This document shows positions 8,223-15,558 of a stretch of 31,831 nt of DNA, one piece after another. The notes beneath the pieces were generated by a model. The model was given only the letters and a program-made list of their open reading frames with translations, searched no databases and was not told where the DNA came from. The DNA is from CAZUGO01 sp964619935 (lineage in GTDB: Bacteria; Planctomycetota; Phycisphaerae; UBA1845; CAIVHJ01): assembly GCA_964619935.1 (NCBI GenBank), contig CAZUGO010000083.1, positions 1 through 31,831 on the forward strand, in the 5' to 3' direction. The position numbers were made by a program, and so were the translations under genes. The number at the start of each line of letters is the position of its first letter. The first letter of the stretch is position 1.

Positions 8223-8542
8223 CGACCCGGTCGACCCGGGTGAAACGACCGGGTCGACCTGGCAGAACGACCGGGTCGACCTGGCGAAACGACCCGGTCG
8301 ATCTGGCAGAATGACCTGGTCGACTTGGCAGAACGACCTGGTCGACCTGGCAAAACGACCCGGTCGACTTGGCAGAACGACCTGGTCGACTTGGCAGAAC
8401 GACCTGGTCGACCTGGCAGAACGACCCGGTCGACCTGGCAGAACGACCTGGTCGACTTGGCAGAACGACCCGGTCGACTTGCCGAAACGACCTGGTCGAC
8501 CTGGCGAAACGACCTGGTCGACTTGCCGGAACGACCCGGTCG
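8223..8542. repeat. 22-bp tandem repeat array, 14.5 copies, palindromic core
   Basis: Fourteen contiguous units plus a partial fifteenth fill this interval. All full units are 22 bp except the first (23 bp). The consensus is CGACCYGGTCGAC followed by YTGGCAGAA. Thirteen of the fourteen full units contain the palindrome GTCGAC (the unit at 8290 has GTCGAT), and most differences are C/T transitions. There are no spacers between units. The array lies between the acyl-CoA operon and the ABC exporter operon and ends about 400 bp before the exporter start. Because the period is not a multiple of three and the unit has no stops, several frames on both strands stay open across it; these are by-products. 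The function is unknown. The dyad core and a period near two helical turns suggest a protein-binding array. Confidence 0.95.
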
Positions 8543-8945
8543 CTTAGGGAAGCCGCCTGTGGTGCTCGGGCACTGTTGGCGTTGGGGTTGGTCGATGGCG
8601 TGGGCGGGTCCGACTGTCAAAATGGCATCCGGCCCGCGGTTCGCCGGTCCCGGCGGGAATCCGAACCGCTGTCCCGGCTTGAGCTTGTGGGCGACTGGTC
8701 GGCCCTTTGGGGTGGAACACGGCTTGCTTGGCGTTTACCATGTCCTTCCGCGGGCCGGCCCGTGTGCAGCCGCGACCTGTTCGACGCTCACGATCCGGCT
8801 GCAAACGGGTTCGGGGATTTTCTGCCAGGCAGGGCGACCGGAGTGCGGGTCCAACGTCGTCCTTCCTCAGATAGTGTGGGCCGCGACCACCCGCGTCGTG
8901 CGGTCAGACACAATTACCTGTGGATCTGGTAACGGGAGTGTTTCA
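8543..8945. other. Spacer upstream of the ABC exporter operon
   Basis: These 403 bp contain no convincing gene. One plus-strand frame is open through to the ATPase gene, but its translation is low-complexity upstream and the family alignment begins only at the ATG at 8946. GGGAG at 8934-8938 is the ribosome binding site for that gene. I see no confident promoter hexamers. Confidence 0.5.
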
Positions 8946-9665
8946 ATGGCTGAGGTCATGATCAAGGCCGACCGTTTGAGCAAGGACTTCGGGGCTCTGG
9001 CGGCCGTGTCGGAGGTCAGCTTCGAGGTGTCCGCGGGTCAGGTCGTTGCCTTTCTCGGGCCCAACGGGGCCGGCAAATCCACCACCATGCGGATGTTGAC
9101 CGGCTTTGCGGCGCCGACGCACGGCCGGGCGCTGATCGCCGGTCTGGACCTGGCGCATCGTCGCATGGACGCGGTCGCCCGGTTGGGGTACTTGCCGGAA
9201 AACGGCCCGCTTTATTCGGACATGACGCCGCTGGCCTTGCTGCGGTTCTTCGGCAACGCTCGCGGAATGAACCGCACCCGCCTGCACCAGCGCATCGACG
9301 AAGTCGTCAAGCTGTGCCGCCTGGAGGCGGTCATCGAGAAACCCATTCTGAAGCTGTCCCGCGGCTACCGGCAGCGCGTGGGCATGGCTCAGGCGATTCT
9401 GCACGAGCCCGATGTACTGATCCTGGATGAGCCCACCGCGGGACTCGATCCCAACCAGATCCATGAGGTGCGCGGCCTGATCCGGCGCCTGGGCAAGTCC
9501 AAGACCATCTTTCTGTCAACCCACATCCTCCAGGAGGTCAAGGCCGTCGCCGACCGTGTGATCTTCATCCACGAAGGTCGCATCGTGTTCGACGGCGACA
9601 TGGAGCAGTTCCAGTTGGGGGCAGATTCGCTTGACGATCGTTTTCGTGAACTAACCGCTGCCTGA
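8946..9665 (+). CDS. ABC transporter ATPase, GldA-like
   Basis: A 239-aa ATP-binding subunit that would energise the membrane permease encoded next. Visible motifs are Walker A GPNGAGKST (residues 38-46), a Q-loop region reading GYLPENGPLY with Glu in place of Gln, the signature LSRGYRQRVGMAQA, Walker B VLILDEPTAGLDP, and the H-loop STHI. The YLPE-PLY form and following RFF-ARG stretch are typical of the GldA / ABC-2 type ATPases found beside GldF and GldG. I chose ATG 8946 with GGGAG 7 nt upstream rather than longer in-frame starts, since the family domain begins at residue 4. The gene is followed 31 bp later by the permease gene. Confidence 0.9.
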   Translation: MAEVMIKADRLSKDFGALAAVSEVSFEVSAGQVVAFLGPNGAGKSTTMRMLTGFAAPTHGRALIAGLDLAHRRMDAVARLGYLPENGPLYSDMTPLALLRFFGNARGMNRTRLHQRIDEVVKLCRLEAVIEKPILKLSRGYRQRVGMAQAILHEPDVLILDEPTAGLDPNQIHEVRGLIRRLGKSKTIFLSTHILQEVKAVADRVIFIHEGRIVFDGDMEQFQLGADSLDDRFRELTAA

Positions 9666-9696
9666 CGGCGGCGCTGACCTGATCGGGGATGTCGCG

Positions 9697-12420
9697 ATGC
9701 TCATGAATTCACGTGTGATCTGGGCGGTGTTCAAGAGGAACTTCGCCAGCTATTTCATCAACCCCACCGGATACGTATTCATCACGGTGTTCATTCTGCT
9801 GGGTGCCATTGCGGCCTTCTGGGATGGCGGCTTCTTTCTGAGCAACCTCGCCAACCTGGACCGCTTGAACGCCCATTTCCCGCTGTTACTGCTGTTCTTC
9901 GTGCCGGCGCTGACCATGAACGTCTGGGCCGAGGAGCGCCGCCAGGGGACCGACGAATTGTTGTTCACGCTGCCGGGCCACGACGTCGACATCGTTCTCG
10001 GTAAGTACTTGGCGGCTTTGGGCATTTACACCGTGGCGCTGTTCTTTTCGCTGAGCCACCTGGTCATCCTGGTGTGGCTGGGCAATCCCGACATGGGCTT
10101 GATGTTCGCCTGTTACCTGGGCTACTGGCTGGCGGGGGCGGCGCTGCTGTCGGTCGGCATGGCCGCCTCGCTGCTGACCGCCAACGCCACCGTGGCGTTT
10201 ATCCTGGGCGCCATCTTCTGCGGCGCGCTGGTCTTTCTGAACCAGGCCGAGATGATCTTTGGAGCCGGGCTGTCCGGCGCCGTGGACGCCGCCGCCCTGG
10301 TGCCCCATTTCAATGCCTTCGGCAGCGGGTCGATCCCCATTCCCAGCCTGTTCTACTTCGTGGCCGTGACCGTGGTCATGCTCTACGTCAACGTGGCCCT
10401 GGTCGGCCGGCGGCACCACGCCGGTGGCGAAGGGGCTTCCCTGCGGGCCGCCCACTTCGGCGTTCGTATTCTGTCGCTGGCCCTGATCGTCACCGCGGTT
10501 ACCGTGATTGCCGGGCGGTTGCGGCTGCCACCCATCGACGCCACCGCCGAGCGGCTGCACACCCTGCAACCGCAGACTGCCGCGCTGATCGCCAAGATTC
10601 CCGACGACCGCCCGGTGTTCGTGCAGGCCTTCTTCAGCCAGGAGGTTCCCGAGTCGCACGTGCAGACCCGCAAGGACTTGGTGAATCTGTTGCACAAGTT
10701 CGACCAGGTCGGCGGCAACCGCATTCGGGTGGCCATCCACGCCACTGAGCCGTTCACCGAACTCGCCGCTCTGGCCGCCGACAACTACAACATCGTCCCC
10801 CGCAAGCTGTTGTCGGTGGGCGCCGGCCAGCGCTCCGCGGTGGACGTGTTTCTGGGCCTGGTGTTCACCTCCGGTCCGGAGGAGTTTGTGATCCCGTTCT
10901 TTGATCGCGGCCTGCCGGTCGAATACGAGCTGGCCCGTTCGATCCGGGTGGTCAGCCAGACCGCGCGGCGGACACTCGGGATTGTCAACACCGATGCCAA
11001 GCTGTTCGGTGGATTCGACTTTGAGAGCATGAACAGCAGCCCCGACTGGTCGATCGTCCAGGAATTGCGCAAGCAGTACGAGGTGCAGCAGGTGCCGCCG
11101 GACGGACCCTATCCCGACGGGCTCGACGTGCTGTTGGTGGTGCTGCCCTCCTCGTTGACCCAGCCACAACTGGATGCCCTGCAGGACGTCATTCTGGCCG
11201 GGACGCCGACTCTGCTGCTCGATGATCCCATGCCCATGTACAACATCCAACTGTCGCCGCGGCTGCCCAAGGATGCCGGCCGCAACCCCTTTGCGTCCCG
11301 CGGTCAGCCGCCCAGCGCGCCCAAAGGCGACTTCAAGCAACTGCTCAGCACCCTGGGTTTGAAGTGGCAGGATGCCAGCGTGGTGTGGTCGCGAAACAAC
11401 CCGCACCCCATCATTGCGGACGTTCCCCCGGAAATCGTCTTCGTGACCCCCAGCCCGGACAACGGTCGCCCGTTCAATCCGGACTCGCCCATTTCGTCAG
11501 GCTTGCAGGAGGTGGTGCTGCTGTACCCCGGCTATGTCAGCGCCGCCCCGGAGGCCGGCGATGCGCGCCTGACCGCCCTGCCGCTGCTGCAGACCGGCAC
11601 GGCGTCGGGTGACTCGGCCTGGAATGACTTGGTCTCGCAGAGCTTCTTCGGGGTGCGGTTGAATCCCAGCGTCCGCCGCGTGCAGTCACCGAATCTCTAC
11701 TACTTGGCGATGCAGGTTCACGGTGAGCGGTCGGCGGAGGCGCCGGGGCAGGACGCGCCCGAGGCGGGCGATTCGGCGGCCACCCCGCCGGCGGCCCGGC
11801 GGCCCATCAACGTGATCATGATCGGCGACACCGACATCATTTCGGAGACGTTCTTCGACCTCCGCCGCCAGGGGTTGGATCAGTTCAATTTCGACAACGT
11901 GACTTTCGCCCTGAACTGCATCGATGCACTCGCCGGTGACGAGTCGTTCATCGAGTTGCGCAAGCATCGCCCGCGGCACCGCACCCTGGCCCGCCTGGAG
12001 CACCTCACCGAGGACTACACCGACCACCGGCGGCAGGCGGACGATGCGGCCGAAGCCGAGGCCGCCCAGAAGCTGAGCGAGGCTCAGGCGGCCGTGGATC
12101 GAAAGGTCGGTGAGGTTCGCGAACGCACGGACCTCGACGAGCGCACCAAGAGCATCATGCTGGCCAATCTGGAGAAGGTCGAAAACCGGCGTTTTGAAGT
12201 GGTCAAGAGCAATATCGAATCCGAAAAGGATCGCCGCCTGGCCAGGGCCGCCGCCGACATGCAGATCGGGATTGCCAGGATCCAGCGCGAAATCAAGTGG
12301 TGGGCCGCCATTCTGCCGCCCATCCCCACGCTGGTGCTGGCCATCGTATTGTTCGCATATCGCTACAAGCGCGAGCAGATCGGCGTGCCCGAAGGCAGGC
12401 TGGTGGGGAGCAAGTCATGA
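9697..12420 (+). CDS. ABC-2 permease fused to GldG-type periplasmic domain (GldF-GldG fusion)
   Basis: A 907-aa membrane protein. The first ~240 residues contain about six hydrophobic segments (e.g. YVFITVFILLGAIAAFW and LLLLFFVPALTMNVW) and the cytoplasmic EERRQGTDELLFTLP element of ABC-2 permeases, so they correspond to GldF. A further membrane segment near 255-275 leads into a long soluble region with GldG / 'ABC-type uncharacterised transport system' character (ATAERLHTLQPQTAALI near 287, then a region ending with a GDTDI motif around 710). Residues ~770-860 are charged and helical, probably coiled coil, followed by a final membrane helix (ILPPIPTLVLAIVLFAY). Start ATG 9697 has GGGGA 7 nt upstream. 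The stop overlaps the next gene by ATGA. The substrate is unknown; in Bacteroidetes the homologues support gliding motility, but in planctomycetes an export or envelope role is more cautious. Confidence 0.88.
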   Translation: MLMNSRVIWAVFKRNFASYFINPTGYVFITVFILLGAIAAFWDGGFFLSNLANLDRLNAHFPLLLLFFVPALTMNVWAEERRQGTDELLFTLPGHDVDIVLGKYLAALGIYTVALFFSLSHLVILVWLGNPDMGLMFACYLGYWLAGAALLSVGMAASLLTANATVAFILGAIFCGALVFLNQAEMIFGAGLSGAVDAAALVPHFNAFGSGSIPIPSLFYFVAVTVVMLYVNVALVGRRHHAGGEGASLRAAHFGVRILSLALIVTAVTVIAGRLRLPPIDATAERLHTLQPQTAALIAKIPDDRPVFVQAFFSQEVPESHVQTRKDLVNLLHKFDQVGGNRIRVAIHATEPFTELAALAADNYNIVPRKLLSVGAGQRSAVDVFLGLVFTSGPEEFVIPFFDRGLPVEYELARSIRVVSQTARRTLGIVNTDAKLFGGFDFESMNSSPDWSIVQELRKQYEVQQVPPDGPYPDGLDVLLVVLPSSLTQPQLDALQDVILAGTPTLLLDDPMPMYNIQLSPRLPKDAGRNPFASRGQPPSAPKGDFKQLLSTLGLKWQDASVVWSRNNPHPIIADVPPEIVFVTPSPDNGRPFNPDSPISSGLQEVVLLYPGYVSAAPEAGDARLTALPLLQTGTASGDSAWNDLVSQSFFGVRLNPSVRRVQSPNLYYLAMQVHGERSAEAPGQDAPEAGDSAATPPAARRPINVIMIGDTDIISETFFDLRRQGLDQFNFDNVTFALNCIDALAGDESFIELRKHRPRHRTLARLEHLTEDYTDHRRQADDAAEAEAAQKLSEAQAAVDRKVGEVRERTDLDERTKSIMLANLEKVENRRFEVVKSNIESEKDRRLARAAADMQIGIARIQREIKWWAAILPPIPTLVLAIVLFAYRYKREQIGVPEGRLVGSKS

Positions 12421-13796
12421 GCGACATGGCAAAGACCGGCGCATTCGTGGGCGTGGCCCTGCTCTGCTGCGTGGCAGCCCTGGCCACCCGTCCGCCGCAA
12501 CTGACCTTTGAAGAATTTGGAGATCAGGGCGATCCGTTCTATCCACACTTCACCGATCCGCTGCTGGCGGCGGCGTTGGAGGTCATCGATTACGATGAGG
12601 CCTCGGGGACCAAGCGGCCCTTCAAAGTCGCCGTGAACGACGGCGTCTGGACCATCCCGTCGCATTACGATTACCCGGCGGACGGCAAGGACCGCCTGGC
12701 GAACACCGCCGCCGCCCTGATCGATCTGCGCAAGGACGTCATCCAGTCGGACCGGGTTCAGGACCACCAGGCGCTGGGGGTGATCGACCCGCTGGACGAG
12801 ACCGTGACCACGCTCCAAGGCCGCGGCCAACGGGCGATGCTGCGCGATGCGTCGGGCAACGTGCTGGCCGATTTCATCTTCGGGAAACCCGACGAGTCCC
12901 GGCAGGGCTTCCGGTACGTGCGGTTGCCCGACAAGAAGCGGACTTATTCGGTGCGCGTCGACCTGGACATGTCCACCCGCTTTGCCGATTGGATCGAAAC
13001 CAACCTGCTGGACCTCAAGGTCACCGACGTCGTCGGCATTGAGATCAACGATTACTCCGTCGACGAGGGCAGCGGGGTGGCCGACGTCCGGGATCACATC
13101 GTGCTGTCCAAGACCGCCAACACCTGGTTGCTCGAGGGTCTGCCCGAGGGCCAGACGCTTGATGATGCCAAGGTCCGAACCATGGCGTCCGCCTTGTCAC
13201 GAATCACCATCACCGGCGTGCGCCCCAAGCCGCCATCATTGACCCGCGACCTCAAGACCCGTGAGGGGCTGCAGATCGACCTGGGCACCCGCATGTCGCT
13301 CAGCTCCAAGGGATTTTTCATCTCCAGCGACGGGCGCCTGCTGTCCAACGAGGGCGAGCTGACCGTCCACGACAACAGCGGGATCAGCTATACCCTGCGC
13401 TTCGGCGAGGTGTTGTTCGGTGATGGCCTGGCGGTCTCGGCCGGCAGCGAATCCGAAGGCGATACCGGCACCCGCGAGTCCGAGGGCGAAGAGAACCGCT
13501 ACCTGTTCGTCACCGCAGCGCTGGACGACAGCCAACTGCCGCCCAAGCCCACGCCACCCGAGGGCGACAGCCCTGCTGCAGCGGGCGAAGCGGCCCCAGC
13601 CGAGGGCGAGGATCCGGCCGAGGCATACGAGCGGCAGTTGAAGGACTGGCAAGCCCAGGTCGATCAAGCCCGGCAGCGGGCCAGCGAACTGAACGACCGC
13701 TTCGCCGACTGGTACTACGTGATTTCCGACAAGGACTTCAGCAAGATCCGGCTCAGCCGCGACCAGTTGATCAAGGAGCCCGCCAAGACTCCGTGA
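12417..13796 (+). CDS. Membrane-anchored DUF4340 protein
   Basis: A 459-aa protein with an N-terminal hydrophobic anchor (residues ~7-24, GAFVGVALLCCVAALAT) and a large periplasmic part. The arrangement and the repeated GKPD-x-YVR-like beta modules (KPDESRQGFRYVRLP near residue 158) match the DUF4340 family, which regularly follows GldA/GldF/GldG genes. Residues ~370-430 are a Pro/Glu/Ala-rich linker with acidic clusters, followed by a short helical segment rich in Gln and Arg. The start ATG overlaps the permease stop and has GGGGAG (12405-12410) 6 nt upstream; an earlier in-frame start would lie inside the permease gene. It is probably the accessory subunit of the exporter. Its molecular role is unknown. 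Confidence 0.85.
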   Translation: MSDMAKTGAFVGVALLCCVAALATRPPQLTFEEFGDQGDPFYPHFTDPLLAAALEVIDYDEASGTKRPFKVAVNDGVWTIPSHYDYPADGKDRLANTAAALIDLRKDVIQSDRVQDHQALGVIDPLDETVTTLQGRGQRAMLRDASGNVLADFIFGKPDESRQGFRYVRLPDKKRTYSVRVDLDMSTRFADWIETNLLDLKVTDVVGIEINDYSVDEGSGVADVRDHIVLSKTANTWLLEGLPEGQTLDDAKVRTMASALSRITITGVRPKPPSLTRDLKTREGLQIDLGTRMSLSSKGFFISSDGRLLSNEGELTVHDNSGISYTLRFGEVLFGDGLAVSAGSESEGDTGTRESEGEENRYLFVTAALDDSQLPPKPTPPEGDSPAAAGEAAPAEGEDPAEAYERQLKDWQAQVDQARQRASELNDRFADWYYVISDKDFSKIRLSRDQLIKEPAKTP

Positions 13797-13951
13797 CCCG
13801 GCGGCGGTTCCAGCAGCAATTGGGCCGCCTGCAAACGCATCGGGCCGCTCCGCCGCCCGACACGGTTGACGTGGGACCGCAAGATCCGACTCGGTCACCG
13901 GTCACCCAACGACCGCCACGCTGAACCCGGGGTTCGAGATGACCGGGGGCG

Positions 13952-14986
13952 TCAGAAGCCCACCCATCGTACCCACCAGACGGCGTCGGGCACGAGGCGG
14001 ACCAGCGGGTCGGGATCCTCGCGAAGCTGTCGCATGACACTGCGCAGTTCGGCACGGGTCAGCCCGTCGTTCTGCAGGTTCACGCGCACGCGGGTCTCAC
14101 TGAGTCCATTGCGGCGGGCGTCACGGAGGTATTCCTGAATGGCCGCGGCGTCCAGGTCGGTGGTGCGCACGGCCACGTAGCGCGGCAGGTACACCACGAA
14201 ATACTTGGACTCCCGGCGCACCAGGCAGGGTCCGTAGAACCGTAGGTTGCTGCCGGCGGCGTGCTGCCGGGTGTGCACCAGGTCCGCCTCGCAGTCGGCA
14301 CAGAACTGCTTCGGAGGCGGCCCGCGACTGACGGCGGCCATGACGCAATCAGGGCGCGGGCAGTGCAAGTCGTCGGCCCGGGTGGTATTCGTGACCAGGC
14401 CGAGACAATGTCCGAGTTCGTGGTGCAGGGCCTTTGCCAGGTACCCGTCGCGAAGCATGGCCTCCGAGGCCTGCACCCCCCACAACTGGCTGAGCATTCC
14501 CCAGTAGGCCATGTCCACATAGATGGCACAGGGATAATGCGGGGCCACGTGCGGGTTGTCGACCGGGCCCTGCTCATGGCGCGAGTCGTAAAACAACACG
14601 TAGAGATAGGCAGCCCCCTCCGCCTGTTTGTCCGCCGGCGGGCCGCTCATGTGCAGGGCCGCCAAGCGTGTCTCGGGCAGTCCTTTGGATTCGGCTTCGG
14701 GAATGACCTCGTCCCGGCGAATCGTGATTCCGGACGGCTTGTCGCAATAGGTCTGCAGCAAGGCTTCGAGATGTGTCATGGCCGCTGCGGTCGGTTCCGC
14801 ACCCTGCACGGCGTCGATCTCGACATGCAGCCGATCGTAGGGGTCGGATCGCAGGTACAGCGCGGGTGTTTGGTTGGTCCGGAAGTAATCGATGCGTTTG
14901 GTGTCGTCGTAACGCACCGGAGCGCAGGCCACTGCGGATAGCACCAGCGCCAGCCGGCCACCCCACACCAGCCCGCCCGGGGTCAT
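13952..14986 (-). CDS. Archaemetzincin-like zinc metalloprotease, probable lipoprotein
   Basis: A 344-aa protein (ATG at 14986) with a short signal peptide ending SAVAC21, a plausible but non-ideal lipobox. The zinc motif HELGHCLGL supplies H189, E190 and H193. It is followed by HCPRPDCVM (H208, C209, C214, M216) and CADC (C229, C232), the cysteine and methionine pattern of archaemetzincins (C-x4-C-x-M then C-x2-C). In the classical family the third His follows the helix directly (HxxGxxHC); here nine extra residues (around VTNTTRADD) separate them. If the fold is kept, H208 would be the third zinc ligand. The frame is open further upstream to 15148, but residues before M are Arg/Pro-rich and not signal-like. 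It converges on the DUF4340 gene with a 155-bp gap. The substrate is unknown; a surface peptidase is likely. Confidence 0.8.
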   Translation of the reverse strand: MTPGGLVWGGRLALVLSAVACAPVRYDDTKRIDYFRTNQTPALYLRSDPYDRLHVEIDAVQGAEPTAAAMTHLEALLQTYCDKPSGITIRRDEVIPEAESKGLPETRLAALHMSGPPADKQAEGAAYLYVLFYDSRHEQGPVDNPHVAPHYPCAIYVDMAYWGMLSQLWGVQASEAMLRDGYLAKALHHELGHCLGLVTNTTRADDLHCPRPDCVMAAVSRGPPPKQFCADCEADLVHTRQHAAGSNLRFYGPCLVRRESKYFVVYLPRYVAVRTTDLDAAAIQEYLRDARRNGLSETRVRVNLQNDGLTRAELRSVMRQLREDPDPLVRLVPDAVWWVRWVGF

Positions 14987-15558
14987 TCCCCGGCCCCGGC
15001 GGAGGGTTCGCGGCGCCGGAACCAGGCGTTGCGGCAGATTCCCGTGTATTGAGGGTCGGTGACGCTGCTCAAATCGGAGTCCTCGGGGGCACCGTGGCGC
15101 CACCCACGGGGTGAGTGCGAATTCTATCGGGACGAAGTCGCTCGTCAATCGACATCCGCAAGGGCGACTGGAGCTGAAGACCCAGGTTTCAGTGAAAATG
15201 GCCTTATCGAATCAACAACGCAATTGCCTGGCGCTCCGAAGACCCTATTCAATAGTTAACTCATTTTCTCATAACCAGATGCAAAAAAAAGGCGGCGCGT
15301 CCGCCTTTTGCTGTTAGAGGCTATCCAGGTTTGTCTATTCCTTGGTATCCTGAAGTCTTCACTGACTCGGTCCGGCGGTCAACCCTGGCCGGCACGATTT
15401 CCCGGATGTTCCGCATCACCGGGTTTTCGCTGGCTGGCGGCGCATGTGGCGTTGCCTGGATGGTTGGAGCATGAGTCTGGGAGATTGAGACCTGGGAATC
15501 CCGGGCGCAACTGGGGTTCGACCGAAGTTGCGCATCTCGCAGTGAGGAGCATCAAGTT
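14987..15558. other. Divergent intergenic region, AT-richer centre
   Basis: This 572-bp spacer separates the minus-strand protease from the first giant secreted protein. The interval ~15170-15340 is clearly lower in GC than its surroundings. A strong hairpin lies at 15282-15310, reported separately. Short open frames exist (e.g. 15111-15317, plus), but they have no ribosome binding site, no family resemblance, and cross the hairpin. I see no reliable promoter hexamers. Confidence 0.5.
15282..15310. terminator. Terminator-type hairpin with no obvious gene to terminate
   Basis: CAAAAAAAAGGCGG (15282-15295) and CCGCCTTTTG (15301-15310) form a stem around CGCGT, with an A8 tract on the left and T4 on the right. 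Read on the minus strand it is a GC stem followed by eight T, an excellent intrinsic terminator; read on the plus strand it has a shorter T-run. It is about 250 bp upstream of the plus-strand gene at 15559 and about 300 bp upstream of the minus-strand gene, so neither annotated gene ends here. Confidence 0.7.

Noticed and set aside
8223..8542. CRISPR array
   Set aside because: Units are directly contiguous with no unique spacers, and there are no cas genes in the window.
8042..8620. Possible repeat protein encoded by the 22-bp array (either strand)
   Set aside because: The unit is stop-free but 22 bp long, so several frames stay open on both strands. The products are low-complexity and lack starts with ribosome binding sites.
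13923..13935. GAACCC-G-GGGTTC palindrome between the convergent genes as a bidirectional terminator
   Set aside because: The loop would be too small for the full stem, and there is no T-run on either strand.
15111..15317. Small gene of 68 codons upstream of the first giant gene
   Set aside because: No ribosome binding site or family resemblance, and it runs through a terminator hairpin.
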